From a virus, in IMG/VR virus record IMGVR_UViG_3300005663_000028, positions 1 through 64,000 of that record: a stretch of 64,000 nt of DNA; one strand, given 5' to 3'. A program made the position numbers and the translations under genes. Of the stretch, positions 1 through 8,156 are shown piece by piece (position 1 is the stretch's first letter; every line of letters begins with the position of its first letter). The notes beneath the pieces were generated by a model that had not been told where the DNA came from, ran no database searches, and worked only from the letters and a program-made list of their open reading frames with translations.

Positions 1-138
1 TTTGTGTAGTCCAACAGTTCCAAATCTCCTCTCAATTCCCTCTGGATTTCCTGTACTTTGGGCAACAACTTTTTCGCACACCAATCCATCCGCGATATCT
101 CGGACACATTGGGATAAACTTAGTCCAATCAGCTTCAT
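1..138 (-). CDS. Small phage protein, N-terminal part only
   Basis: Begins at an ATG (138-136) preceded by GGAAGGA and reads leftward off the window edge, so only 46 residues are visible. They start MKLIGLSLSQCVRDIADG and show no catalytic motif or membrane segment. The leader (GGACACTTGTTTTTGGAAGG) closely matches that of the next gene upstream (GGACACTTGTCTTTGAAGGG), so the two are probably regulated or duplicated together. Function unknown. Confidence 0.6.
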   Translation of the reverse strand, partial: MKLIGLSLSQCVRDIADGLVCEKVVAQSTGNPEGIERRFGTVGLHK

Positions 139-180
139 ATTACTGTTCCTTCCAAAAACAAGTGTCCAATTACGGATAAT

Positions 181-513
181 TTAGGCATGCCCCAATAGGC
201 CGAATCTATCGTAATATGCTGGTTTAGCGAGATACCTACTACTTCTTCTTAAATCCCACCATAACAACACATTGCCTACGTTTATCACCCCTAAAAGCAA
301 GAAAAGCCACCATGTCAACAACACAAACAGACCAATAATCACCACTTCTAGAGCCAGTGACCCCAAATACATAAGTTCACTCACCCACCTACAGACACGG
401 TCGGTCCTAGACGCTTTGACCATCCGTATACTTCCCGCTGACCACCACTCAGGTTCTGGTTTGCCTTCAAATGGCCATTTCGGCGATTGTGTGTGAGGGT
501 TGATATTTGTCAT
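181..513 (-). CDS. Small membrane protein, unknown function
   Basis: 110 residues from ATG 513-511. I preferred this start over an upstream GTG because GAAGGG lies seven bases before it. The middle of the protein (about residues 47-85) is two near-continuous hydrophobic stretches rich in L, V, W and F, so it probably crosses the inner membrane twice with a charged N-terminal arm. It lies in a leftward run of small membrane proteins. No homologue recognised. Confidence 0.6.
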   Translation of the reverse strand: MTNINPHTQSPKWPFEGKPEPEWWSAGSIRMVKASRTDRVCRWVSELMYLGSLALEVVIIGLFVLLTWWLFLLLGVINVGNVLLWWDLRRSSRYLAKPAYYDRFGLLGHA

Positions 514-560
514 TTCGTACACCCTTCAAAGACAAGTGTCCGGCTACAGACATATTGTTT

Positions 561-731
561 CTACAACGTAGCAATCCAGTTTAGGACCATAAAGGTTAGT
601 CCCCACAGGATGGCTCCGGTAGAAAAACAATTGATACTTTTCTTGGCGACTCGGTTGGTGAAATTGCTTATGAGGGCACAGATCAGAAACATTATCCACC
701 CAATTACAAACGCTGCGCCATAGTTGACCAT
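561..731 (-). CDS. Two-helix membrane microprotein
   Basis: 56 residues starting MVNYGAAFVIGWIMFL. An AAGGAG ribosome site lies eight bases before the ATG. Two hydrophobic segments (about residues 4-22 and 40-56) flank a short basic loop (NRVAKK), a typical helical-hairpin membrane protein. Same orientation and spacing as its neighbours. Function unknown. Confidence 0.6.
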   Translation of the reverse strand: MVNYGAAFVIGWIMFLICALISNFTNRVAKKSINCFSTGAILWGLTFMVLNWIATL

Positions 732-755
732 TTTTAGCACTCCTTCAGTATCCGA

Positions 756-1082
756 TTATGGACCAAATGGTAGGTTCGTAGCCTGATTGTGCTCGACGGC
801 TTTATTAACCAGTCGATTGAAGTTGTTGGATAGCCACTCAAAGTGAGGACATTCCGTTTTTTCGGCCAGTACCTCAGCAAGACCGGAAAGTAGACGCATA
901 ACCCCGACGGAGTCGATGGCCGCTCTTACCTGAACCTCACAAGCCTTCCTTCTCCAGTCGGTTCCTATTTCACCACAAGACACAGGTAGGGTCTCCTGTG
1001 CCATTTCCTTGAACATGTCCGATATGTCTTGGTAGAATTCTTGACCACCAGGATCATTCTCTTCAATACCCATATTGTTCAT
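756..1082 (-). CDS. Hypothetical soluble protein
   Basis: 108 residues from ATG 1082-1080, with GGAAGGGG about eight bases upstream. An in-frame TTG at 1100 overlaps the ribosome site and was rejected. The acidic N-terminus is followed by predicted helices (about residues 25-100) and a basic/hydrophobic C-terminus ending in NLPFGP. It has three cysteines but no zinc pattern. It may start a small operon with the two membrane proteins downstream. Function unknown. Confidence 0.6.
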   Translation of the reverse strand: MNNMGIEENDPGGQEFYQDISDMFKEMAQETLPVSCGEIGTDWRRKACEVQVRAAIDSVGVMRLLSGLAEVLAEKTECPHFEWLSNNFNRLVNKAVEHNQATNLPFGP

Positions 1083-1627
1083 TTTTCGTACCCCTTCCAA
1101 ATCTTATACTTAGCAGGGACTTACTATCGCCTATTGCCTATCCCTGCCACTTTTCACCACCAGTCCCCATTACCTCCCACACACACGATAAAACATATAT
1201 AGGGGGTAAACGAGACTGGGATTGGATGCGACTTTGCAGCCGCGAAAGCGGTGTTTTTGACCCGATAAGACGTGTTTTTGTGCCACTAACCCTTATACCC
1301 AACATACACCCCACAAGCTTTTGGCAGGCGCCCCAAGTCCGAGCGCGATTTTTGTCCGGAATCTGTGTTTAAGATGCTTAGAATCCCCTTTTGTTACTAA
1401 CAACACCCTACACAGAACACTAAACCCCCAGGGGTGCAATTTTGGGTGACTTGCTCATAAACCCCACTGACGGTACTTAGAATCCACTTTTAGTACCAAT
1501 TACTCCTTATAACAACACAAACACACCCTACAAGGGTAATGAGGGTGCTATTTTTAGGGGTGCTTTTGGCAGGTGCCCGTTAGAGACAAACACCAAGAAT
1601 GTTTGATGGACCAAACATCCCTGAATA
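1083..1627. other. Non-coding stretch with imperfect direct repeats
   Basis: No convincing gene. The word GCTTTTGGCAGGYGCCC occurs at 1317-1333 and 1562-1578. CTTAGAATCC occurs at 1377-1386 and 1476-1485, each followed by similar pyrimidine-rich text ending in ACACCCTACA. The second copy lies in the inverted repeat GGTACT...AGTACC (1473-1498). The stretch probably carries control sites for the leftward genes, but no clear -10/-35 pair was found. Confidence 0.4.
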
Positions 1628-1747
1628 CTATTCATAAATGAGTATCATACAGGAACAGAAGACCAGGAAATATGATACCATAAATATCACAAGGAAAACA
1701 AAGGGATGTAGGAACATCCAGTCAGCCATGCGTTTGTAAATCTTCAT
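1628..1747 (-). CDS. Single-pass membrane microprotein
   Basis: 39 residues starting MKIYKRMADWMFLHP. The ATG follows GGGAG by six bases. After a basic N-terminus the rest (about 12-38) is one hydrophobic helix containing two cysteines (CSC). It lies downstream of the 48-residue basic protein in the same orientation. Found by reading the complementary strand directly. Function unknown. Confidence 0.5.
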   Translation of the reverse strand: MKIYKRMADWMFLHPFVFLVIFMVSYFLVFCSCMILIYE

Positions 1748-1791
1748 TCTGAGTCTCCCAAAGACACTTGCATGAGAATGCAAACGTTCTC

Positions 1792-1938
1792 TTACCCCTT
1801 CCCTGTTCTCCAGGTTCGTAGATTTCTGACCATTCTCTTAAAGTCAGCCGTTCTTGCTGAACAGTCGAGAATACCAATCAGACGATATGCCATTTCGTTG
1901 GCGGTGAGTTCTTTGATCTTTTTTACTTTCTTTGCCAT
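1792..1938 (-). CDS. Small basic protein, unknown
   Basis: 48 residues starting MAKKVKKIKELTANEM, with AAGGGG eight bases before the ATG. The chain is strongly basic (clusters KKVKKIK and RMVRNLRTWRTGKG) with a short predicted helix between, which would suit nucleic-acid or ribosome contact. No domain recognised. The gap to the next gene downstream is 44 bases. Confidence 0.55.
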   Translation of the reverse strand: MAKKVKKIKELTANEMAYRLIGILDCSARTADFKRMVRNLRTWRTGKG

Positions 1939-2026
1939 GTCAATGACCCCTTAATTTGCTGGACTAGTCCTAAAACCCCGAAAGTCTTTGGAAAAACCCC
2001 GGATAGTTTATGGGAAGGGTGATTAG

Positions 2027-2197
2027 TTAGTTAGGGGTGATAACTACCACATTGGCGACGGTATCAAGAGATAGTTTGACTCTGACGCACATACGTCTCA
2101 TCCCGAACGATTCTGGCGTTTGGTCGCGATCCTCAAGTACTACATCGAGCGACGGATTAAACGTATTGAGCTTTTTTATCAATTCTTGTACTGTCAT
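2027..2197 (-). CDS. Small conserved-looking phage protein
   Basis: 56 residues from ATG 2197-2195 with GGAGAAAG upstream. The upstream in-frame TTG overlaps that ribosome site. The N-terminus MTVQELIKKLNTFNPSLDVV resembles a widespread type of small phage protein (a helix, an NP..DV turn, then short beta strands ending in VVVITPN). I know no established function for that type. Confidence 0.65.
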   Translation of the reverse strand: MTVQELIKKLNTFNPSLDVVLEDRDQTPESFGMRRMCVRVKLSLDTVANVVVITPN

Positions 2198-2214
2198 TTC
2201 TTTCTCCAAGGTTG

Positions 2215-2310
2215 TTAGTTGAAGATGGCCGATAACAAATAATAACCCATAACAAATCCTACTATGAGTAGAATAATACTCTCGACAACAAGAGGAGTGT
2301 GTCTACTCAT
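2215..2310 (-). CDS. Membrane microprotein, 31 residues
   Basis: Starts ATG 2310-2308 behind GGAAGGGAAG and ends 17 bases before the next gene. Residues about 8-30 form one hydrophobic helix with a GYY turn near its end. Short, but the ribosome site and the tight spacing support it. Function unknown. Confidence 0.5.
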   Translation of the reverse strand: MSRHTPLVVESIILLIVGFVMGYYLLSAIFN

Positions 2311-3832
2311 TTTTCTTCCCTTCCAAAAGACGACGACCCGTGGTACATGATTCTAGACTGTGACACCCAGTAGGGCTTTTGTCAAATATAAATCGCTTAC
2401 CTTTGACTTGGACAAGCTTACTGGGGGTAGAACCCCCGTTCGTCCCCTTTCGATTCCGCGCGCAGGTAGAGACGCATTTTCACCCTTTAGGATATATTAT
2501 AACTCCACTACGTCGGTTAGCTAGACCAACAAGGTAGTTAATCCCAGAGCCGCAATCCCCAATACTGGCAATAGATGCCGACGTTAGCGTCTCACCCCTA
2601 TACCATACAGAGCCGTCGGATGTGACTAGAAATAATACATTTCTCCTTCAGCTAAACCACAGTCCAGAATCACATACCACAACAAAAAAAGAGACCGGAC
2701 GGGCAGGCTTCGGCACGATTTATTAACCCATCCTTCATTCACGGGATCATTCTTCCGCCCCGTATAGGCTTGCCACAGCATTACCCGTCGACAGAGAGTT
2801 AAGGGTCGACGCCGCTCTAGGCCACATTCCCGCCCGATCTCAAAAATTGGCAAGCTAACCCACCAAACTTGCCACACGAATAAGGCACTTTGCAGTGCGA
2901 CACCCTCCGAAGAGAATGTCTTACCCGCATTCCCGGCCCATTAGGCCCTAACCGCTGCTTTTTTATGGACTACGCCCTAGCAGATAAATCTAGCTATCTG
3001 TTAATCCAGGACGGTTTCTTGAGTCCTTAACTTAACGACCAATCAAAGCCGAAACAGTCTCGCTAGACGAGATATATCTGTTTCTAAACTCCGTTTGTCG
3101 TGTCGCGCCGTTCAGCTACAAAAAAATCGCGACTACGAATACTGCCCGTATTCGCGCCACGACCTATAATGCCATTCCGACATGCGAAGAATTGTTCCAC
3201 CTATCAAACTTTCGGACCGAATATACCGCCAGCAACAGGACATTAGACCGGAAAGAAAGAATTGACAGTTTAGCAATTACTAGACATGCCCTTGGAAAAT
3301 TGCCTATCACGCGACAATAAAAAACCTACACTACTACGACCAGACGGCTTACCATAACGTACATCTGATAGTGAACACGACCTACCCTTTTCTGTCTTGC
3401 TATCCGGGGCTGTACCGGAACCGTGCGCCACAAACTAGGAATCGTGCCGATAATACGTTACTTGACCCGCCCGCGCAATTATAGCGTAGACTAAGTCCGC
3501 ATTTCGGACTTTACGTTCTGTCGCCTCTAAGACTGGCGTTCGACCGATAACTGTTTGCCCCGCCTGGAACCGGACGGACGCACGTCCTGCGCGACCATCG
3601 GACTGTATGACGGCAATTATCAGACTACTACCCAACCCCGTCCGGGGATACCCGACGCTTATCGGACTTCCCGCTGTGATTGGTTATGGGACGTGCTGAC
3701 GATATATTTTTCGCCTATAACGATAAAGTGCTACTTTACCAAACACGTCTGATTCTGACTAATAAGCCAGAATACCCATCGAGACGCGCCCCGCCATCGA
3801 GGCGCGCGTGCGACAGATACTCCATATCGGAC
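2311..3832. other. Gene-poor non-coding stretch of about 1.5 kb
   Basis: I find no open frame with a ribosome site on either strand, and the few longer frames lack any protein-like signal. Visible structure: a C5/G5 hairpin (CTGGGGGTAGAACCCCCG, about 2431-2448), a short inverted repeat CAGATA...TATCTG near 2981-3000, the first few CCGATAA words (about 3447, 3544 and 3659), and a GC-rich hairpin CGCGCC...GGCGCG at about 3785-3806 just past the stop of the next gene. It is more GC-rich than the rest of the window. Confidence 0.4.
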
Positions 3833-4156
3833 CTACTTGCCCAGTTTCTTGAGCGCCATACGGGTAGCGCCAATACCGTTCCGACGTCCGAGAATCGACT
3901 CGGCAATGACGGCGGCACTATCGGACCCAAAGCCCAGATCGCGCGGTGGAGTGTACCGACTTTTCGTGCCCTCCTCGATCTGACGCTCATACGTTTCCCA
4001 CGTTAACTTGAGCGCGGCTTGAGCATCGTCGAGACTGTCGTACTTAGACGCGGCATTCATAATGGCCGCATTTTGAGCGTAGACAGCGGCATTAGCCTTA
4101 AATTCGGTAGACCCAAATCCCGTTGACGTTCCGGTAGTCTGTGCGGTTTGTGACAT
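3833..4156 (-). CDS. Hypothetical alanine-rich protein
   Basis: 107 residues from ATG 4156-4154 with GGAGAAAAG upstream. The N-terminus is Ser/Thr/Gly-rich and probably disordered. Residues about 18-60 are alanine-rich helix, and the C-terminus is basic (RRNGIGATRMALKKLGK). The abundance of Q, A and T residues is reminiscent of a small structural or DNA-associated protein, but there is no recognisable domain. Its leader carries a series of hairpins. Confidence 0.6.
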   Translation of the reverse strand: MSQTAQTTGTSTGFGSTEFKANAAVYAQNAAIMNAASKYDSLDDAQAALKLTWETYERQIEEGTKSRYTPPRDLGFGSDSAAVIAESILGRRNGIGATRMALKKLGK

Positions 4157-4272
4157 TGACTTTTCTCCAATGTTAGACCGTCCCCAGACGAGACTACACC
4201 GTCCCGACCAGGGACGGACAAGTAGAATCTTATCGGAACTCATATTCGGACTTACATTGCGTAAGCCACCTG

Positions 4273-4375
4273 TTATCGGTCCCTTGCGGGACTTCGGTAT
4301 GTCCGCTTTTTTTGGGACGTTCTGAAACGTCCCTTTTCTGTAGGATGTTTTTTATTCCTACATAATACTATACCC
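4273..4375 (-). promoter_or_regulatory. Hairpin-rich leader of the 3833-4156 gene
   Basis: Three hairpins follow one another: TGTAGGA/TCCTACA (4339-4362), GGGACGTT/AACGTCCC (4314-4333) and GTCCC/GGGAC (4279-4292). A possible -10 on the minus strand lies just upstream of them (TATAGTATTAT, about 4364-4375), so they would be the first structures in a leftward transcript. The second hairpin is followed by T4 on the plus strand, so it might also stop rightward transcription. Confidence 0.4.
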
Positions 4376-4978
4376 CTAGTTATACAACCTGTCAAGGCGC
4401 GCCCGGAAATAGATTTTCGCCGTTTTTGGGCTTGAATCCACGATGTTATCGTCCAATTACCGATAATCTGCGATTGTAACAACGTCCGGATTTTTCGCTC
4501 ATTTATCGATCGTCTTCCTATAATATCTTCGTTATTCGCTCAAAATCCATTGTTTTATCGGAAAGTCCTATATTATAGGTTACGCGAGACCTATAACGTG
4601 CCATTTTGGGTCTGATAACCATGAAAAATGCGATATTATTGGTTAATACCTATAAGTCATGGTCCTATAACTCGAAAAGGTCGAAATTTTGGCTAAAAAT
4701 CGACACATTCTCGGACAGAGTAAACTATTATTGGCCTCGTCCGATAAAAACCCACGGCCCAACGTCCTATAATGAGAACCCTAGATTCCCCCTCTCGGGG
4801 CACCGCCCAACGTCCGATAATTAGCCAGACCCAAAAGGTCCGATAAAGTTGGACCAACGTGCGTCCGATAATGATTTGCGGAAAGAGGCCGATAACGTCC
4901 CTTTGTGCGAAAAAAAATAGGACCGAAGGTTGTGCATTCCCACGGTCCCGTAACCTATTGTACTCAACACGTCCGATA
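4376..4978. other. Non-coding stretch rich in CCGATAA-type words
   Basis: No convincing gene on either strand. It contains at least seven exact CCGATAA/TTATCGG words and several TCCTATAA or CCTATAAC variants, with spacing down to about 25 bases around 4741-4895. This is the densest purely non-coding part of the word array, so any function of the word here cannot be explained by protein coding. Confidence 0.5.
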
Positions 4979-5596
4979 TTACGGATCGTCGCGCCATCGG
5001 TCCGATAAACCGCCGAACCTATACTTGTCCGATAACTTGTCGAGAACCTTATCGGTCCAGAACATGTCGAATGGATTATCGGTCTCTTCCAGTGTCACTT
5101 CAAGACCGTTGATTCCGATAACACGAAATGGCCGACACCTGCCGTCCGATAATAGCCAGTCCAGCAGATGTTCGCCGATGTTCCGATAATTGTGGTAAAT
5201 ATAGTCGCCGATTATCGGTCGTTTGTGTTTTATCGTTAGTCCGATATCCGCACAGTGCCGAAGTCTCGCCAACGCCCGATAATACTTGAATGGAATCTCG
5301 ATCGTCGTTTGCGCCTTATCGGTCACATTCTCGCCATCGCCCTGCGCACGTCCGATTTTCGGACCATCATCTTCCTTGTCGGTCGTTGTGTTGGATTCGA
5401 TCGCCGCGACTCGGTCCAATAATCCGTCGATTTGCGACAAGTGCGCGCCGTGTTGTTCTGTCATTTTTTCCAGTATCGCTTGATGGCCCGATAACTGCTG
5501 GACAATCTTATCGGTCATTGCGTTTGCCGCGTCCGATAATCTCAGAACTGATTTTTCGAGATAATCAATTCTCTCTTCAATTGTTCTTTCACACAT
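4979..5596 (-). CDS. Coiled-coil protein with a C-terminal domain shared with a neighbour
   Basis: 205 residues from ATG 5596-5594, preceded by GGAGCGATAAT. Residues 1-75 have a heptad-like helical pattern (a likely coiled coil), followed by an acidic linker. The last 60 residues (WLLSDGR ... NPFDMFWTDK ... LSDRWRDDP) resemble the C-terminus of the protein at 5832-6158, which has NPNGAHWTDK and LSD at matching places. Many LSD and TDK tripeptides are direct translations of the CCGATAA word. Function unknown. Confidence 0.65.
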   Translation of the reverse strand: MCERTIEERIDYLEKSVLRLSDAANAMTDKIVQQLSGHQAILEKMTEQHGAHLSQIDGLLDRVAAIESNTTTDKEDDGPKIGRAQGDGENVTDKAQTTIEIPFKYYRALARLRHCADIGLTIKHKRPIIGDYIYHNYRNIGEHLLDWLLSDGRCRPFRVIGINGLEVTLEETDNPFDMFWTDKVLDKLSDKYRFGGLSDRWRDDP

Positions 5597-5610
5597 ATTA
5601 TCGCTCCTTG

Positions 5611-5793
5611 TTATCTGTCCGATATTGTCCACTCTATCGTACCGACAGCACAGTCCGATAATGGTAGATGGTCTTGGCCGTGGTCCGGTAATCTACGTCG
5701 CAGGAGTTTGTCTATTATCGGTCTTTCCCATAGCGTGCCCCATGAGGTTCCGATAACCTGTAAATCCTCGTATGTTAGGTGATAGCGTGGCAT
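5611..5793 (-). CDS. Hypothetical 60-residue protein
   Basis: Starts at ATG 5793-5791 with GGGGGGCGATAAT before it, the same ribosome-site type (GGNGCGATAA) as its neighbours. An upstream in-frame start would overlap the previous gene and lacks such a site. No domain seen. PLSDC and the end TISDR contain the translated word. It lies between two paralogous genes, 15 bases before the start of the next. Confidence 0.5.
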   Translation of the reverse strand: MPRYHLTYEDLQVIGTSWGTLWERPIIDKLLRRRLPDHGQDHLPLSDCAVGTIEWTISDR

Positions 5794-5831
5794 ATTATCG
5801 CCCCCCTGTTTTCCCGTGGCGCTCGCGCCAC

Positions 5832-6158
5832 TTATAAGTTGTTGTTCCACTTGTCCCACAAATGCGACAGACCCGCGTCGTCCGATAACTGCTGGGTGAT
5901 CTTATCGGTCCAGTGCGCGCCATTCGGATTGTCGGATAGTCCCAATTTGACATAGTCGCCTTGTTGTTCGATAATCTCGAACATCGTGCCGTGCGATTTG
6001 GTTTGGTCTGATAACCACTTTTTTAGGTTATCGACCCATCGCCCGTAAACGAACGAGAGAACCGATTTGTTGTCCGATAATCTGTTCATCTGGACTAGCG
6101 AAATATAAAATCCCGCTGGAATTGTCAGTCCGATAATCACTACCTGTACTGTCGCCAT
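5832..6158 (-). CDS. Membrane-anchored protein with shared C-terminal domain
   Basis: 108 residues. GGGAGCGATAAC lies directly upstream of the ATG. Residues 3-23 are one hydrophobic segment and probably anchor the protein in the membrane. The remaining 80 residues are soluble and resemble the C-terminus of the protein at 4979-5596 (WLSD, NP....WTDK, QQLSD, L.D.W in the same order). The two may be membrane-bound and coiled-coil versions of one module. Function unknown. Confidence 0.65.
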   Translation of the reverse strand: MATVQVVIIGLTIPAGFYISLVQMNRLSDNKSVLSFVYGRWVDNLKKWLSDQTKSHGTMFEIIEQQGDYVKLGLSDNPNGAHWTDKITQQLSDDAGLSHLWDKWNNNL

Positions 6159-6232
6159 GTTATCGCTCCCTTTTTCGTGATTTTTCGTCTGATAAAAACG
6201 CGTTCATTTCACGTTATCGGCTTGTCCGATAA

Positions 6233-6607
6233 CTACTGCCCTGCGCTGCCCACCAAAACACCGCGCGTCAACCGCCGATTGCGCTCGCTTTCGACCACCG
6301 CCCGATAATTGACCTTCCCTACCGTATCCGACTCATCGACGTCCGAAAACATAAAGTTTCCGAGATAGCCGAATTCGTTGCCCAAGCGTCTGATAAGCGC
6401 TTTTTTCGCTGACTCCCGGTTTGCGCCGAATTCGCAGGCGCCATATAATGCGCTGTGAAACGGACCGACGACGACGCATAGGCAACCGCCGATAACCTTT
6501 TCGTACCGATACCGCACGGTCTTTGCTCGCGCCCGCTTATAGAACACCCCTTCGTCCGATAAGGGTTTGTTCCGTTTCGCTGTGTGTCCGATAACATGCC
6601 TGCCCAT
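6233..6607 (-). CDS. Hypothetical basic protein
   Basis: 124 residues. The ATG at 6607 was chosen because GGGAGCG lies six bases upstream. A second ATG ten bases inside opens another frame but is too far from that site. The chain is basic in its first half (HTAKRNKP, KRARAKTVRYRYEK) with a hydrophobic CLCVVV strand. No known motif. Confidence 0.5.
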   Translation of the reverse strand: MGRHVIGHTAKRNKPLSDEGVFYKRARAKTVRYRYEKVIGGCLCVVVGPFHSALYGACEFGANRESAKKALIRRLGNEFGYLGNFMFSDVDESDTVGKVNYRAVVESERNRRLTRGVLVGSAGQ

Positions 6608-6847
6608 GATACGCTCCCAAAAGTCCCAATAATTGTCTGCTGCCGTTTACACCGATTCTAGGCGCCCGATATTGGGAAGTCAAGGACCGATAAAAGAATT
6701 TTCACTTTTGGTCCTATCATATCCCGGCCCAAACAGAGGTCCGATCAGTTTCACTGGGTCTCAGGTCCGATAAAACACACCCGGAGTAAACCCGCGCGTT
6801 GAGGTCCGATAACTTGCAGTACGCCCGATAACCTTTGGCTCCGCGCA

Positions 6848-6876
6848 CAAAAAAGCGGCCCGATAATAGAGCCGCT
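6848..6876 (-). terminator. Rho-independent terminator, leftward
   Basis: On the minus strand AGCGGC and GCCGCT pair around an 11-base loop and are followed by six T. It lies 10 bases past the stop of the 6886-7236 gene. The loop contains one copy of the TTATCGG word. Confidence 0.7.
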
Positions 6877-6885
6877 TGTTGGGTT

Positions 6886-7236
6886 TCAACCGCTGAATAT
6901 GTCGGTCCATTGTGTGTCACAATTGACACAACATGCACGTTGGCGAACAACGCCATTATCGGTCCTTGGGGCACCGATGCCAACGACAACGTCCGATATA
7001 AAACACTCTGGACAGACATCGACATCGTCCACGTTATCGGCCCTAACGCTGTGATTGCGGAAGGTACGTCCGATAAGTCTCACACCTAGGTGTCCGCTAT
7101 CGTATCCACCTTGCCAAGCGATCGCGAGGCCAACGTCAACCGCCTCGATCGATTCGATAACACGTCGTGCCGACTCGGAGCACATACCTTGTCGCCTTGC
7201 CGTTGTCCCGTAGTCAAATGCTTCGTGTTCGTTCAT
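6886..7236 (-). CDS. Zinc-ribbon-like hypothetical protein
   Basis: 116 residues from the ATG at 7236-7234, with GGGAGCGTAGG upstream. The C-terminal half holds CPEC (about residue 76) and CVNC (about 104), a spacing that suits a four-cysteine zinc ribbon. The N-terminal half is a predicted helical segment with no motif. Transcription should end at the hairpin directly downstream. Function unknown; such proteins often bind nucleic acid or another protein. Confidence 0.6.
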   Translation of the reverse strand: MNEHEAFDYGTTARRQGMCSESARRVIESIEAVDVGLAIAWQGGYDSGHLGVRLIGRTFRNHSVRADNVDDVDVCPECFISDVVVGIGAPRTDNGVVRQRACCVNCDTQWTDIFSG

Positions 7237-7252
7237 AGCACACCTACGCTCC

Positions 7253-7543
7253 CTAAATGATTGGTCCTATAACCACGTCGTTTGCCCATTCGCGGAATCC
7301 ACCGCAACGTCTGATAACATCCATGTCCACCGGACGAATACTTGTGCCTAGTTCGCCGGTCAGCGAGTCGCGTCCGATAGCTACTATTTCTCCCGTAGAT
7401 AGCCTAATCGTCACAGACCCATCACCGTCCGATAACGTCAATGCCGCGAGTCGTCCATAGGACATGGCCATAACGTCCGAGAACATGGTGTATGTCAATT
7501 CTGGGAAAGGTCCGTTTTTCGGTATTGTGATTGTCGCGAGCAT
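7253..7543 (-). CDS. Hypothetical beta-rich protein
   Basis: 96 residues from ATG 7543-7541. A TTG three codons upstream touches the GAAAGG ribosome site and is less likely. The middle alternates short strands (LTLSDGDGSVTIRLSTGEIVAIG), like a small beta barrel. TLSD, MFSD and VVIGP are translated copies or variants of the CCGATAA word in different frames. Seventeen bases separate it from the next gene. Confidence 0.55.
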   Translation of the reverse strand: MLATITIPKNGPFPELTYTMFSDVMAMSYGRLAALTLSDGDGSVTIRLSTGEIVAIGRDSLTGELGTSIRPVDMDVIRRCGGFREWANDVVIGPII

Positions 7544-7570
7544 GATACACAACCTTTCTTGTTATCGGCC

Positions 7571-7765
7571 CTAGTCGGCCGAGCAATAATCATAGTAGTC
7601 ATGCGGACCATGGATTTCTAGTTCCGATATTCGCCCCGAATCTAGTTCATCGGCGGCATATTCTCGGGCTTTGGCAAGGTCCGAAAACGAACGCGTTTTG
7701 TACTTCCGCAAACGGGTCGGTGTTTTCAGGTGGCACACAACGTCGTATTTTTCGGTCGTTTGCAT
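7571..7765 (-). CDS. Hypothetical small protein
   Basis: 64 residues starting MQTTEKYDVVCHLKTP at ATG 7765-7763, behind AAAGGGAGA. It looks like a small beta-beta-alpha protein (strand, basic RLRKYKTRSF, helix with AREYAADEL, strand, acidic tail). This resembles small phage proteins that modify gene expression, but no family could be assigned. Confidence 0.5.
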   Translation of the reverse strand: MQTTEKYDVVCHLKTPTRLRKYKTRSFSDLAKAREYAADELDSGRISELEIHGPHDYYDYCSAD

Positions 7766-7779
7766 AATACAGTCTCCCT

Positions 7780-7866
7780 TTACAAAGAGTTGAGATCGGA
7801 AAGAATGTCCGAGAACCAAAACCATCCAACCGCCACCAACACGAGTCCGATAATAAGCACTGTCAT
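7780..7866 (-). CDS. Membrane microprotein, 28 residues
   Basis: Starts ATG 7866-7864 behind AGAAGGGATAGGG. The protein is almost entirely one membrane helix (residues 1-20), followed by DILSDLNSL. The stop lies 14 bases before the next gene. Very short, so moderately supported only. Confidence 0.4.
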   Translation of the reverse strand: MTVLIIGLVLVAVGWFWFSDILSDLNSL

Positions 7867-7870
7867 TGCC

Positions 7871-8134
7871 CTATCCCTTCTCGTCGAATGTTCCGTCACT
7901 CGCCTGTACCACGTCACCCGATGCACGATACCATCCATCGGCCCAATTGTCGAACGCGGTGTCACCGATCGGCGATGTCGTTGGCATTGTGTCGCCTGCG
8001 AGGTAGCCGAAGTATCCGGTTTTGAATTCAGGTCGCTTCCGATCGAATCGTGCGTAATGCTTCGCGTAATGTTTCGTCCAATTGAATCCGGCGTCGGCTA
8101 GTTTCTGTATTGCTTGTCCTGTCCCGTCGTTCAT
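7871..8134 (-). CDS. Hypothetical protein, 87 residues
   Basis: Starts ATG 8134-8132 behind AAGGGAGCAAG. It has a helical N-terminus (about 5-20), then an aromatic and basic stretch (FNWTKHYAKHYARFDRKRPEF), glycine-rich turns and a WADGWYRA segment. No domain recognised. It overlaps nothing and ends four bases before the microprotein gene. Confidence 0.5.
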   Translation of the reverse strand: MNDGTGQAIQKLADAGFNWTKHYAKHYARFDRKRPEFKTGYFGYLAGDTMPTTSPIGDTAFDNWADGWYRASGDVVQASDGTFDEKG

Positions 8135-8156
8135 GGCTTGCTCCCTTCGTCCGATA

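Noticed and set aside
2626-2877. 83-residue frame on the minus strand
   Set aside because: No ribosome site, non-ATG start, unusual composition and no protein-like pattern. It lies in the gene-poor stretch.
4273-4482. 69-residue frame on the minus strand
   Set aside because: It runs through the hairpin leader and the candidate -10 of the next gene, with no ribosome site.
6319-6597. Alternative 92-residue frame overlapping the 6233-6607 gene
   Set aside because: Its ATG lies about 16 bases from the only ribosome site, which fits the 6607 ATG much better.
6717-7089. Frames on both strands near the 6886-7236 zinc gene
   Set aside because: They overlap the zinc-ribbon gene and its terminator, and have no ribosome sites.
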